Below, piece by piece: positions 16,310-23,229 of a DNA stretch of 23,252 nucleotides. The position numbers and the translations under genes are program-made. The notes beneath the pieces are model-generated. The model saw only the letters and a program-made list of their open reading frames with translations, was not told the DNA's origin and ran no database searches. Every line of letters begins with the position of its first letter. Position 1 is the stretch's first letter. Source of the stretch: T3Sed10-213 sp012519365 (lineage in GTDB: Bacteria; Planctomycetota; Phycisphaerae; Sedimentisphaerales; Anaerohalosphaeraceae); contig JAPXLV010000045.1 in NCBI GenBank assembly GCA_033809355.1, forward strand, positions 1-23,252, given 5' to 3'.

Positions 16310-16370
16310 ATTTTGTCTGGAATGGTATTTATTATACAAGTGAGTTGACTAAAAAAGTCTGGAAAAACTT

Positions 16371-17585
16371 ATGAAGATTGTAGCGGATCAGAATATCCCG
16401 TTTGTGGAGGCGTGTTTTTCGTCGCTGGGACAGGTTGAGGTGTATCCGGGGCGGGCGTTGACTGCTTCGCAGGTGGCCGATGCGGACGTGCTGCTGGTTC
16501 GCAGCGTCACGAAGGTGGACCGGTCGCTACTGGCCGGCAGTCGCGTCAAGTTTGTCGCCACCGCAACCATCGGCGTTGAGCATGTCGATACGGACTGGCT
16601 GGCCTCTGAGGGCATTGGCTTTGCCTCGGCTCCCGGTTCGAATGCCAACAGCGTGGCCGAGTATGTGGTGGCGGCCTTGCTGGCGCTCGGCAAAAAAAAC
16701 AAGTTCAACCTGGCCGGCAAATCCATCGGCGTGGTCGGTGTAGGCAATGTCGGCTCTCGGGTTGCTCGCAAATGTGCCGCATTGGGGATGATGGTCAAAC
16801 TCAATGACCCGCCGCTGGCTCGTCAGACGGGGGATCCGAAGTATCGCCCCTTGGATGAATTGTTCGACTGCGATTTTGTCACGCTGCACACACCGCTGAC
16901 CAAAGAAGGGCAGGACAAAACCTTCCACTTGGCGGATGCGTCCTTTTTTGCTGCGTTGAAGCGGGGGGTGTTTTTCCTGAATACCTCACGCGGCAGCGTT
17001 CACGACACGGCCGCGCTGAAAGCGGCTTTAGGCGGGGGCAAGCTCAGCGGAGTAGTGCTGGATGTCTGGGAAAACGAACCCCATATCGATTTGGAATTGC
17101 TCCGAAAGGCCGATATTACGACGCCGCATATCGCGGGCTATTCCTTTGATGGCAAGGTGGCCGGGTTGCTGATGATTTACCGCGCTGCCTGCGAATACTT
17201 CGGCCTGACGCCGGCGTATACCGAGGCGGATTTTCTGCCGCCCCCGGACGTGCCTGAAATTGTCCTGACGCCCGACCAACTGGATGAGCCGATCGAACGG
17301 CTTGTTCACGATACTGTCCAGCAGGTTTACGCCATCAACCGCGACGATTTTAATATGCGGGAGATTTTGCTGGTGCCGCCGGATCAGCGTGGGGCGTTTT
17401 TCGATCGGCTGCGAAAGGAATATCCCCGCCGACGGGAATTTCAGAATACGACGGTGGCGGTGCCGAACGTTTTGCAATCAGAGGCGGCCTCTATTGAGTC
17501 TTCTGAAGGCAGGCTGGAAGATTCCGCCCGGCGTTTGGCCGAGATTCTGTCCGGCATCGGCTTTCAGGTGCGGAGATTTCAATGA
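16371..17585 (+). CDS. pdxB: 4-phosphoerythronate dehydrogenase
   Basis: NAD-dependent D-2-hydroxyacid dehydrogenase family enzyme of the DXP-dependent pyridoxal 5'-phosphate pathway. It oxidises 4-phospho-D-erythronate to 2-oxo-3-hydroxy-4-phosphobutanoate. The family start MKIVADQNIP is characteristic of PdxB. Other marks are ATIGVEHVD near residues 65-73, the Rossmann loop GVGNVG at 123-128, and the catalytic triad Arg207 (TSRGS), Glu236 (ENEP) and His253 (TPHIAGYS). The phrase TPHIAGYSFDGK separates it from SerA and other relatives. The 404 residues slightly exceed the E. coli protein, with a C-terminal domain characteristic of the family. The ribosome binding site before ATG 16371 is weak (GGA about 8 nt away). 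It overlaps folP by 4 bp. Confidence 0.92.
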   Translation: MKIVADQNIPFVEACFSSLGQVEVYPGRALTASQVADADVLLVRSVTKVDRSLLAGSRVKFVATATIGVEHVDTDWLASEGIGFASAPGSNANSVAEYVVAALLALGKKNKFNLAGKSIGVVGVGNVGSRVARKCAALGMMVKLNDPPLARQTGDPKYRPLDELFDCDFVTLHTPLTKEGQDKTFHLADASFFAALKRGVFFLNTSRGSVHDTAALKAALGGGKLSGVVLDVWENEPHIDLELLRKADITTPHIAGYSFDGKVAGLLMIYRAACEYFGLTPAYTEADFLPPPDVPEIVLTPDQLDEPIERLVHDTVQQVYAINRDDFNMREILLVPPDQRGAFFDRLRKEYPRRREFQNTTVAVPNVLQSEAASIESSEGRLEDSARRLAEILSGIGFQVRRFQ

Positions 17586-18436
17586 ACATCTCGCCCAAAA
17601 CCCTTGAATGGCCCGCTGGTCGGCTGGATTTTTCCGGAGGGGCACTGGTCATGGGGATCGTCAATGTGACCCCCGATTCCTTCAGCGATGGCGGGCGATT
17701 TTTTGACGTGGACGCGGCCGCAGCCGGCGGCGTGCAAATGGTTCAACAGGGTGCGGCCATTCTTGACATTGGCCCTGAATCCACGCGTCCCGGTGCGGGG
17801 CCGGTGGCTGTGGATGAGCAAATCCGCCGTGCCGTGCCCGTGATTGAACGTCTAAGACAACAGACGGATATCCCTATCAGTATCGATACCGACAAGCCAG
17901 CCGTTGCCGCTGCTGCGCTGGACGCGGGGGCGTCAATAATCAATGACATCACCGCGCTGAAGGATGAGGCGATGGCACGGCTGGCGGCTGACCGCCGTGT
18001 GCCGGTCGTGCTGATGCATATGCAAGGCACCCCTGCCACGATGCAGCAGAACCCGCACTATGAGGATGTTGTCGGCCAGGTGCTGGCCTATTTGCTGCAG
18101 CGGGCCGCCTATGCCGAGTCGATGGGTATTGCCCGTGAGATGATTTTTCTGGATCCCGGCATCGGATTCGGTAAGACCACCGAGCACAATCTGCTTTTGC
18201 TCAAGGGACTGGAGGTGTTTGTCAAATCGGGCTACCGTCTGCTGGTCGGCACCAGTCGAAAGCGTTTTATCGGTCAGATTACCGGCAAAGACGACCCTGC
18301 CGACCGTCTGTTTGGCACCGCTGCGACGGTCGCGCTGGCGGCGATGAAAGGGGCCTCTATCGTGCGTGTTCACGATGTGGAGCAAATGGCCGAGGTGGTC
18401 GCGATGATCAACGCCGTTCAGAACGTCGAGACCTGA
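17582..18436 (+). CDS. folP: Dihydropteroate synthase
   Basis: Folate pathway enzyme joining p-aminobenzoate to 6-hydroxymethyl-dihydropterin diphosphate; the sulfonamide target. The 284-residue length is standard. The first signature MGIVNVTPDSFSDGG is at residues 24-38, the second, GPESTRPGA, at 64-72. The pterin-site LDPGIGFGKT and the phosphate-binding GTSRKRFIG near the C-terminus complete the TIM barrel. ATG 17582 overlaps the pdxB stop as ATGA, with GGAG about 8 nt upstream, so it is translationally coupled to pdxB. Its last 19 bp overlap the 3' end of the convergent secreted-protein gene. No glmM, a frequent neighbour in other bacteria, is present. Confidence 0.97.
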   Translation: MNISPKTLEWPAGRLDFSGGALVMGIVNVTPDSFSDGGRFFDVDAAAAGGVQMVQQGAAILDIGPESTRPGAGPVAVDEQIRRAVPVIERLRQQTDIPISIDTDKPAVAAAALDAGASIINDITALKDEAMARLAADRRVPVVLMHMQGTPATMQQNPHYEDVVGQVLAYLLQRAAYAESMGIAREMIFLDPGIGFGKTTEHNLLLLKGLEVFVKSGYRLLVGTSRKRFIGQITGKDDPADRLFGTAATVALAAMKGASIVRVHDVEQMAEVVAMINAVQNVET

Positions 18437-19299
18437 GCCTTGGCCAGCGAAGGGCGAAGGGTTTCGGCCACGGGGAAGGTAAAGGCTGTTTTTTTCAGAT
18501 ACAGGGCCTGACCGAAATCCAGCATGGTCTTATTGCCCACCACCGAAACGGGCAAGGGTGCCAACAGCAAGTTGGCAAACATCGCCTTGATGGAACTGAG
18601 CATACCCTCGGAAGCGCCGGCCTTTTGAACGGAGGCGACCTCTACACTCATTCGGGGTTCCTTCTCGCTGCGGCTGAATGTCAGGGTATTAACCCGTGCG
18701 GCAACGGGGTTTTCCCGATTGGCATAGTCGTAGCGGTTATTTTTGCGAGGCACATCGTACAGGGCAATGCTGACGGGGCTTTTCTGTCCGTCACGAGTGA
18801 AACTAACGGTAACCTTCTCAACAACGACTTCATCGTCTTTGGCGTAACCCTGTGCTTGCACACGCCCCAGACAAGGCCCGTCGATTTGAATCCAATCCAG
18901 CAGGTTTTTGAGACAGCGTTTATCGGTTTGGCCGTTGCTGACCAGGTTGATCATTTCGACCGGGTCGTACATCACCCGGTACAGCCCGCTGCCGACAATT
19001 TCAAAATCACAGGACACATCAAACCTGTTATTGCGTTTGTTTTCGCATCGCCGACTGACAATCCCTGCGGTAAAGTTGGTATTGGGATCGGTGGTTGTGC
19101 TGACCGCCGTCAGCGAGGTCAAAGGCACAAAATACATAAAGGAATCGACGGTATTGGGCAGGGATTCAGCCCGATAGCCAAGCTCCAGCGTAGGCCCGGC
19201 CGCTGGAGGCTCAGCATCAACCGTCCTCGCTGATCTCGCCGATGCTGCACAGACGACCAGCGCAAGCCCTATGACTCTACCGAACTCTCTCAGATCCAT
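18418..19299 (-). CDS. Secreted protein of unknown function
   Basis: I do not recognise this 293-residue protein. The N-terminus (MDLREFGRVIGLALVVCAAS) looks like a signal peptide with cleavage in the 22-30 region, so the protein should be periplasmic or cell-surface. The mature part is rich in beta-prone, polar segments and has four cysteines (85, 97, 129, 143), enough for two disulfides. A short hydrophobic stretch at about 241-255 could be a buried strand or helix. ATG 19299 is chosen over an ATG at 19341 because GGAG lies 8 nt upstream and a TATAAT box overlaps the upstream ATG. The 3' end overlaps folP on the other strand by 19 bp. Composition and codon use look like those of the neighbours, so it is likely a real gene. 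Confidence 0.8.
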   Translation of the reverse strand: MDLREFGRVIGLALVVCAASARSARTVDAEPPAAGPTLELGYRAESLPNTVDSFMYFVPLTSLTAVSTTTDPNTNFTAGIVSRRCENKRNNRFDVSCDFEIVGSGLYRVMYDPVEMINLVSNGQTDKRCLKNLLDWIQIDGPCLGRVQAQGYAKDDEVVVEKVTVSFTRDGQKSPVSIALYDVPRKNNRYDYANRENPVAARVNTLTFSRSEKEPRMSVEVASVQKAGASEGMLSSIKAMFANLLLAPLPVSVVGNKTMLDFGQALYLKKTAFTFPVAETLRPSLAKAQVSTF

Positions 19300-19339
19300 T
19301 TGCAAAGCTCCGATAACCACAATTTTCAGTTTGTCTGCC

Positions 19340-19345
19340 ATTATA
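19340..19345 (-). promoter_or_regulatory. -10 box for the secreted-protein gene
   Basis: TATAAT on the minus strand, about 40 nt before the chosen ATG at 19299. No good -35 is seen at 16-18 bp. The box overlaps an alternative ATG at 19341, which argues against that start. Confidence 0.4.
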
Positions 19346-19410
19346 ATCTGAATGTGTTCATGCGGTCTGTTAAAATTTAATTATTCCCGGGATTTATGGC
19401 AAAGATGTTT

Positions 19411-20187
19411 TTAATACGGATGTTCCGGATAGGTAATTGCTGCCATTAAGGCCAGGCCATAACGTTGCCAGAGCTGATCAGCCGTCAAACGGTCATCGGC
19501 GCGTTCCAGTTCCATTGTAATGATTGGGATGGCGAGGGTTTGGCCGACATAGGCCCCGAACGAGCCGGGTTGTGCGCCCAGTTTTTTGACCGGCAAATCA
19601 CAATACATCACCATTCGTCGCGCCAGCGGCTCGGCCGGGCCGTCATAATCAATACATTTGAGCGGCTGATGAATGCTGATAATCCGAACAGGCCTATAGT
19701 CATTAATGAGATTATACAAAACTCGGGTTTCCGGCTCAGACAGGGGGAAATGGCCGAATGTTTCGGAATTTTGCCGATTGGCCGCCGGAAAGTTGCGATT
19801 CAGGTCGATTCCATTGGCGTTATAACGGCTGTTTTGTGCCACGCCGTCCGGATTGGCGACAGGAATAATCAACAGTCTGTATTTTTCTAACAGTTCCTGC
19901 CGCTGGCGCAGCCGATCCATTAACTTACGGCTCAAGGCGACTCCTGCCTGCTCGTTGCCGTGAATTGTCGAAAGGATTAAGATCGTTTCGCTGCCGCTTC
20001 CGGCGATATAGATATCTATCGGCCTTTTGTGCACGGAATAGCCTGCTGTGCGAACGATGAACGTTTGCGGCGTAGCGATTGGCCCGATGACCCGAGGACG
20101 CTGCACAGGGGCACAGCCGCTCAGCAAACTGACGGCAACGCGTCCGACGAGAATAAAACGCGATAAAATGTCGGTTATTGGTTTCAT
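19411..20187 (-). CDS. M14 family zinc carboxypeptidase lipoprotein (MpaA-like)
   Basis: Metallocarboxypeptidase of 258 residues in the M14 fold. Zinc ligands are His76 and Glu79 in HGNE and His173 in SIHQP; the catalytic glutamate is Glu226 in TMELERAD. NPDG (112-115) and the substrate-binding DLNRNFP (128-134) are also intact. Size and motifs resemble murein peptide amidase MpaA, which releases diaminopimelate from murein tripeptide. Unlike the cytoplasmic E. coli enzyme, this protein has a signal sequence with lipobox LSGC ending at Cys25, so it is probably anchored in the envelope and could trim peptidoglycan peptides there. An in-frame stop just precedes ATG 20187, so the start is secure in frame although GGGAG is only 3 nt away. 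It is divergent from the small Cys-rich gene. Confidence 0.88.
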   Translation of the reverse strand: MKPITDILSRFILVGRVAVSLLSGCAPVQRPRVIGPIATPQTFIVRTAGYSVHKRPIDIYIAGSGSETILILSTIHGNEQAGVALSRKLMDRLRQRQELLEKYRLLIIPVANPDGVAQNSRYNANGIDLNRNFPAANRQNSETFGHFPLSEPETRVLYNLINDYRPVRIISIHQPLKCIDYDGPAEPLARRMVMYCDLPVKKLGAQPGSFGAYVGQTLAIPIITMELERADDRLTADQLWQRYGLALMAAITYPEHPY

Positions 20188-20300
20188 TCACTCCCAAAAA
20201 TTAGCAACAATACAGGCTTTTCAAAAACGCTCTATTAAGGTATCGAACAAATATACACAAAAGCATTAAAAAACAAGACTCCGTTCAGAAAATCATCACA

Positions 20301-20330
20301 TTTGGGAGTTTTTTCAAAAAATTTGCCAAA
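20301..20330. repeat. AT-rich dyad in a divergent promoter region
   Basis: TTTGG (20301-20305) and TTTTTT (20309-20314) are mirrored by AAAAAA (20316-20321) and CCAAA (20326-20330) around a single C. It sits between two divergent genes and may be an operator or bendable tract; no direct evidence. Confidence 0.3.
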
Positions 20331-20340
20331 CCCATCGTTT

Positions 20341-20369
20341 TTGGATTCGTATTCAATACTCAATAGGAT
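20341..20369 (+). promoter_or_regulatory. Candidate promoter for the Cys-rich peptide gene
   Basis: TTGGAT at 20341-20346, 17-bp spacer, TAGGAT at 20364-20369. Hexamers are only moderate matches. The start near 20376 would give a leader of about 43 nt. Confidence 0.4.
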
Positions 20370-20418
20370 TTACAACTAAATAAAAATTATCAATTTAGAT
20401 TGACGAAAAGGGACAACC

Positions 20419-20628
20419 ATGAGCGTACGAACACTGGCAAAAGTTACAGCAGTTTGTCTTGTTTTTGCAGTATCCGGAACGGCTTGGGCCTGCGGGGGCA
20501 AAGGCAGTTGCGGAGGCGACAAGGACAAGAAAGGTACTACAGCCGTTTCTGCTCAGGTGGAAAATGTGTGCGGCTACAGCTGCAGTTGTGGTTCAAATGA
20601 CGGCAAAAAAGAATGCCCTAAGAAATAA
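20419..20628 (+). CDS. Small secreted cysteine-rich protein, unknown function
   Basis: A 69-residue precursor. Residues 1-24 form a clear signal peptide with cleavage expected after AWA, giving a mature peptide of about 45 residues that begins with Cys25. No canonical lipobox is present (Ala at -3, Trp at -2), so a soluble exported peptide is more likely than a lipoprotein. The mature part has six cysteines (25, 31, 51, 55, 57, 66), many Gly and Lys, and a CGYSCSCG cluster that could bind metal or form disulfides. I recognise no family. Support for a real gene: AAGGGA just before the ATG, a plausible promoter, and a strong terminator 28 nt after the stop, making it a single-gene unit. Possible roles include metal handling or a secreted peptide; none is shown. 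Confidence 0.8.
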   Translation: MSVRTLAKVTAVCLVFAVSGTAWACGGKGSCGGDKDKKGTTAVSAQVENVCGYSCSCGSNDGKKECPKK

Positions 20629-20656
20629 TGTAAACTTGAGAACACTTTACCCAGAG

Positions 20657-20716
20657 ACCGCCTTTGCGTGGCACGGCAGAACTCGAATTGTCGTACAGCG
20701 CAGGGGCGGTTTTTTT
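20657..20716 (+). terminator. Strong Rho-independent terminator
   Basis: A 12-bp stem ACCGCCTTTGCG/CGCAGGGGCGGT (two G-U pairs) closes a long arm that contains an inner stem CGGCA/TGTCG, followed directly by seven T residues. It ends the Cys-rich peptide transcript. The remaining bases to 20856 hold nothing I recognise. Confidence 0.85.
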
Positions 20717-20856
20717 ATGGCTAAAACCGCGTCGGTATTTGTTGCGGGCGTGGACAGAACCAATCGCAAAGACGACTCAACGAACAGGATGCACAGCTGG
20801 CCATCAGGTGCCGGCAGGGTTTGAACACATCGAAAAGACGACCTGGTGAGCAGAAT

Positions 20857-21597
20857 TCAACGGGTCTGATGTTTGCTTATGCTCGCAAGTCGCCCTCGGC
20901 AGCGGTCGCAGTTGCACGCTCCCACGATTTTCAAAGAGGACGCTCCGAATAGCGAGCGGGTATCCAGCAATTTGGCCCCCTTGGCCTGCATTTTTCGCAG
21001 GGCCACTTGTGCGGCGTTTTTATCCAGCGAACCAATGGCATCATAGACGACAATGACATTTTTTTGCCGTATGAGTAACCCCAGCACAGTGAACAGGACC
21101 GATGTTTCGGTGGGGCCGCCGACAACAATCAGTTCATTGGCCTTGGTCTCGGTCAAGACGCGTTCGGCTCTGGGCTCATCAAACGGATCGACGGTGCGTT
21201 TGAGCAAGACAATCTGCTCGGCATCCTGCACGTTTTCACGCGGCAGATCGGTACTGTCATCGGCGTCAAAAGTCACATGGTGATGGCGAAGGGTATAGCG
21301 TAGTTTGCGAACGCCTTCGGTTCCGATGCGGCAGTACGGCTCCTGATGGTCGTGGGGTGAGTGAATCAAGGCGGTGGAAATGACGCGGATATGTTCGTGT
21401 CTGGCCCAGGCCATTACCCGACGGATATTGGCCAGAACGCGGCGATGGTTGCGAACGCACATTTGACCGTCGGCCAGAAAAAAGTCCCGCTGCGTATCCA
21501 CATCAATGAGGATCCGTTTTTTTCGCAGGTTCAAGATCGGCCGTATCATAAACAGTTTGCCGTAATCGAAATTGTTATTCGCATCTATGGCGGTCAT
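20857..21597 (-). CDS. Isochorismatase-fold (cysteine hydrolase-like) protein with Ser at the nucleophile site
   Basis: A 246-residue protein with the isochorismatase/nicotinamidase fold. The catalytic Asp is Asp34 in the DxQxDF pattern, and the catalytic Lys is Lys133 in LLKRTVDPF. The nucleophile motif G-x-x-T-x-x-C-V-x-x-T is present as GGPTETSVLFT, with Ser166 where cysteine is expected. The protein may therefore be catalytically dead, a serine-based variant, or a binding protein. The C-terminus adds a CxCxxC cluster (Cys228, Cys230, Cys233) not usual in the family, which could bind metal. ATG 21597 is chosen because AAGG lies 5 nt upstream; an internal ATG at 21549 lacks such a site. No signal peptide. 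It stands alone, divergent from trmB. Confidence 0.85.
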   Translation of the reverse strand: MTAIDANNNFDYGKLFMIRPILNLRKKRILIDVDTQRDFFLADGQMCVRNHRRVLANIRRVMAWARHEHIRVISTALIHSPHDHQEPYCRIGTEGVRKLRYTLRHHHVTFDADDSTDLPRENVQDAEQIVLLKRTVDPFDEPRAERVLTETKANELIVVGGPTETSVLFTVLGLLIRQKNVIVVYDAIGSLDKNAAQVALRKMQAKGAKLLDTRSLFGASSLKIVGACNCDRCRGRLASISKHQTR

Positions 21598-21687
21598 ACG
21601 TGCCTTATTCCGAGTGTTTCGGGTTTATAGTCGTATCGCTCTGTTCCGGGCTTGACTTTATGAATATTTCGGCACACAATGCATTTT

Positions 21688-21718
21688 TTGTTTAGTTTTC
21701 AGCCTCTTCTTTTATAAT
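21688..21718 (+). promoter_or_regulatory. Candidate promoter for trmB-rsmG
   Basis: Perfect TATAAT at 21713-21718 with TTGTTT at 21688-21693 (19-bp spacing, longer than ideal). Expected leader about 22 nt. Confidence 0.5.
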
Positions 21719-21746
21719 CCAAAATAGAAAAATTGCCATAAGAAAA

Positions 21747-22379
21747 ATGACAGCACGACAACTTCAGGATTATCCGCACCTAACACTTCAGCCGGGAACT
21801 CTTGACGGACAGCTTGATTTTGAGGTTATTTTCGGACGGTCCGGGCCGGTTGAAATTGAGATCGGCTCGGGCAAGGGGACGTTTTTGGTCAGCCAGGCCG
21901 GTGCATACGAAAAAACGAATTTTTTGGGTATTGAATGGGCAAATAAAGTTTACCGTTATGCGGTCGATCGCATCGGTCGGTGGGGGCTGAAAAATGTTCG
22001 GCTGATTCGCACTGATGCGGCTGACTTTCTGGCCGAGCATGTGGCCGACGAAAGTGTGGAGGGGTTTCATCTTTATTTTCCCGATCCGTGGCCCAAAAAA
22101 CGCCATCACAAACGCCGTTTTTTTTGTTCGGAGAATCTGGAGCAGATGCTGCGTTGCCTAAAACCCGGCGGCTGGATAAATATAGCCACCGACCATCAGG
22201 ACTATTTTGAGCAGATCCAGACGGTCACCCGTCAGGCCGTCGAGGGCGGGCGGGCCAAGATTATTCCGTTTATCCGGCCGGTCGGTGCCGGTCAGGGCGA
22301 ATACGTCGGTACTAATTATGAACGCAAATACCTCAAAGAAGGGCGGCCGACCTATACGCTGGCGCTGCAAAAATTATGA
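21747..22379 (+). CDS. trmB: tRNA (guanine-N7-)-methyltransferase
   Basis: Methylates G46 in the variable loop of tRNA using SAM. The SAM-binding motif EIEIGSGKG ends at residue 44, GIEWANK is the motif II acidic strand, and the signature FPDPWPKKRHHKRR starts at residue 111 with the catalytic Asp113. The C-terminal GTNYERKYLKEG segment is also typical. Length 210 fits the family. ATG 21747 has only a weak purine-rich ribosome site. The stop overlaps the rsmG start as ATGA, so the two m7G methyltransferases are translationally coupled. Confidence 0.97.
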   Translation: MTARQLQDYPHLTLQPGTLDGQLDFEVIFGRSGPVEIEIGSGKGTFLVSQAGAYEKTNFLGIEWANKVYRYAVDRIGRWGLKNVRLIRTDAADFLAEHVADESVEGFHLYFPDPWPKKRHHKRRFFCSENLEQMLRCLKPGGWINIATDHQDYFEQIQTVTRQAVEGGRAKIIPFIRPVGAGQGEYVGTNYERKYLKEGRPTYTLALQKL

Positions 22380-23125
22380 ATGCTCAACCGCTTGATTTGA
22401 CGCCGGCCGTTGAGGCTCTGGCCTTATATGCTGAGGCTTTTGACCGATTCGCACACATCCTGATCGAACACAATCGTGTGCTGAATCTGACGCGCATTGA
22501 CACTCTTGGGGACATTCAAACTCGGCATTTTCTTGATTCGCTGGCGGCCCTGTCGATTCTGGATGAGGCGGCGGCAAGCGTCCCTGCCGATAGGCCGTTT
22601 TCCCTGCTCGATGTCGGCTCGGGGGCGGGTTTTCCGGCGCTGGCGCTGGCGATAGCCCGGCCGTCGTGGCGAATCGTCTCGCTGGAGGCTACGGAAAAGA
22701 AGGTGCGTTTTCAGCGGGATGTGTGCCAGACGCTCGAACTGAGCCACGTTGAGATACTGCACGGACGAGCTGAGGTCGCGGCCCATGAGCCTGCCTTGCG
22801 GGAGCGGTTCGATGGGGTAACGGCGCGGGCGGTGGCGCCGCTGAGCGTGCTGGCGGAATTGACGTTGGGTTTTATCCGGCCCGGCGGCATCGGACTGTAT
22901 TGGAAGGGTCCCAAGGTTCAAGAGGAATACGTCTCAGGGTGCGCCGCGGCCGGCAGGATGGGCGCATCGGTGTTAACGCTGCATACCTATACGCTGCCGA
23001 ATTCGCCCCACGGGAGGTTTTATCTTGCCGCAGCGGCCAAAGACAAGGCGTTGCCCTCCGATCTGCCGCGCCGCAGTTTCGGTGTGATCAAAAAATACCC
23101 TTTATCCGATCTGAAACGCGGCTAG
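22376..23125 (+). CDS. rsmG: 16S rRNA (guanine-N7-)-methyltransferase
   Basis: Methylates N7 of G527 in the 530 loop of 16S rRNA; loss gives low-level streptomycin resistance in other bacteria. NLTR (37-40) and HFLDSL (51-56) are family motifs, and the SAM loop DVGSGAGF is at 79-86. The 249 residues slightly exceed the E. coli protein, mainly through C-terminal Ala-rich and PLSDLKRG segments. The start ATG overlaps the trmB stop by 4 bp. In many bacteria rsmG sits near mnmG and parAB; here the next gene begins only 104 nt later and is cut by the window edge. Confidence 0.96.
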   Translation: MNAQPLDLTPAVEALALYAEAFDRFAHILIEHNRVLNLTRIDTLGDIQTRHFLDSLAALSILDEAAASVPADRPFSLLDVGSGAGFPALALAIARPSWRIVSLEATEKKVRFQRDVCQTLELSHVEILHGRAEVAAHEPALRERFDGVTARAVAPLSVLAELTLGFIRPGGIGLYWKGPKVQEEYVSGCAAAGRMGASVLTLHTYTLPNSPHGRFYLAAAAKDKALPSDLPRRSFGVIKKYPLSDLKRG

Positions 23126-23129
23126 GCCG

Positions 23130-23157
23130 TTGCGCCGCACTTAGTACTACGGCGCAA
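23130..23157 (+). terminator. Hairpin after rsmG
   Basis: Perfect 8-bp stem TTGCGCCG/CGGCGCAA with a 12-nt loop, 4 nt past the rsmG stop. No T run follows, so it may be a weak terminator, an mRNA 3'-end stabiliser or a Rho-assisted stop. Confidence 0.45.
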
Positions 23158-23196
23158 ATATTGCTCAAGAAAACCGGTTGGTAACGTCGATAACTT

Positions 23197-23219
23197 CTTA
23201 TAAGCATGGTGCTTATAAG
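23197..23219. repeat. Perfect inverted repeat of two CTTATAAG palindromes
   Basis: CTTATAAGCA (23197-23206), spacer TGG, then TGCTTATAAG (23210-23219): a perfect 10-bp inverted repeat, each arm holding the palindrome CTTATAAG. The right arm overlaps the Shine-Dalgarno AAGGAG at 23217-23222 of the next gene. It could be a repressor operator, or an RNA hairpin hiding the ribosome site. Confidence 0.7.
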
Positions 23220-23229
23220 GAGAATCGCT

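Larger units (their letters stand above)
15922..16370. other. 449-bp divergent intergenic region between cimA and pdxB
   Basis: No convincing protein gene is present; the longest frame inside it has atypical composition. From left to right it holds the cimA promoter (minus strand, 15957-15984), about 200 bp in which I recognise nothing (15990-16185), a plus-strand promoter (16187-16215), and a leader of roughly 150 nt before pdxB that can fold. The unexplained middle part is moderately GC-rich and could hide a small RNA, but I see no family match. Confidence 0.7.

Noticed and set aside
16219..16370. Known riboswitch (TPP, cobalamin, SAM, glycine) in the pdxB leader
   Set aside because: None of the conserved core sequences of those classes is seen; reported only as an unclassified foldable leader.
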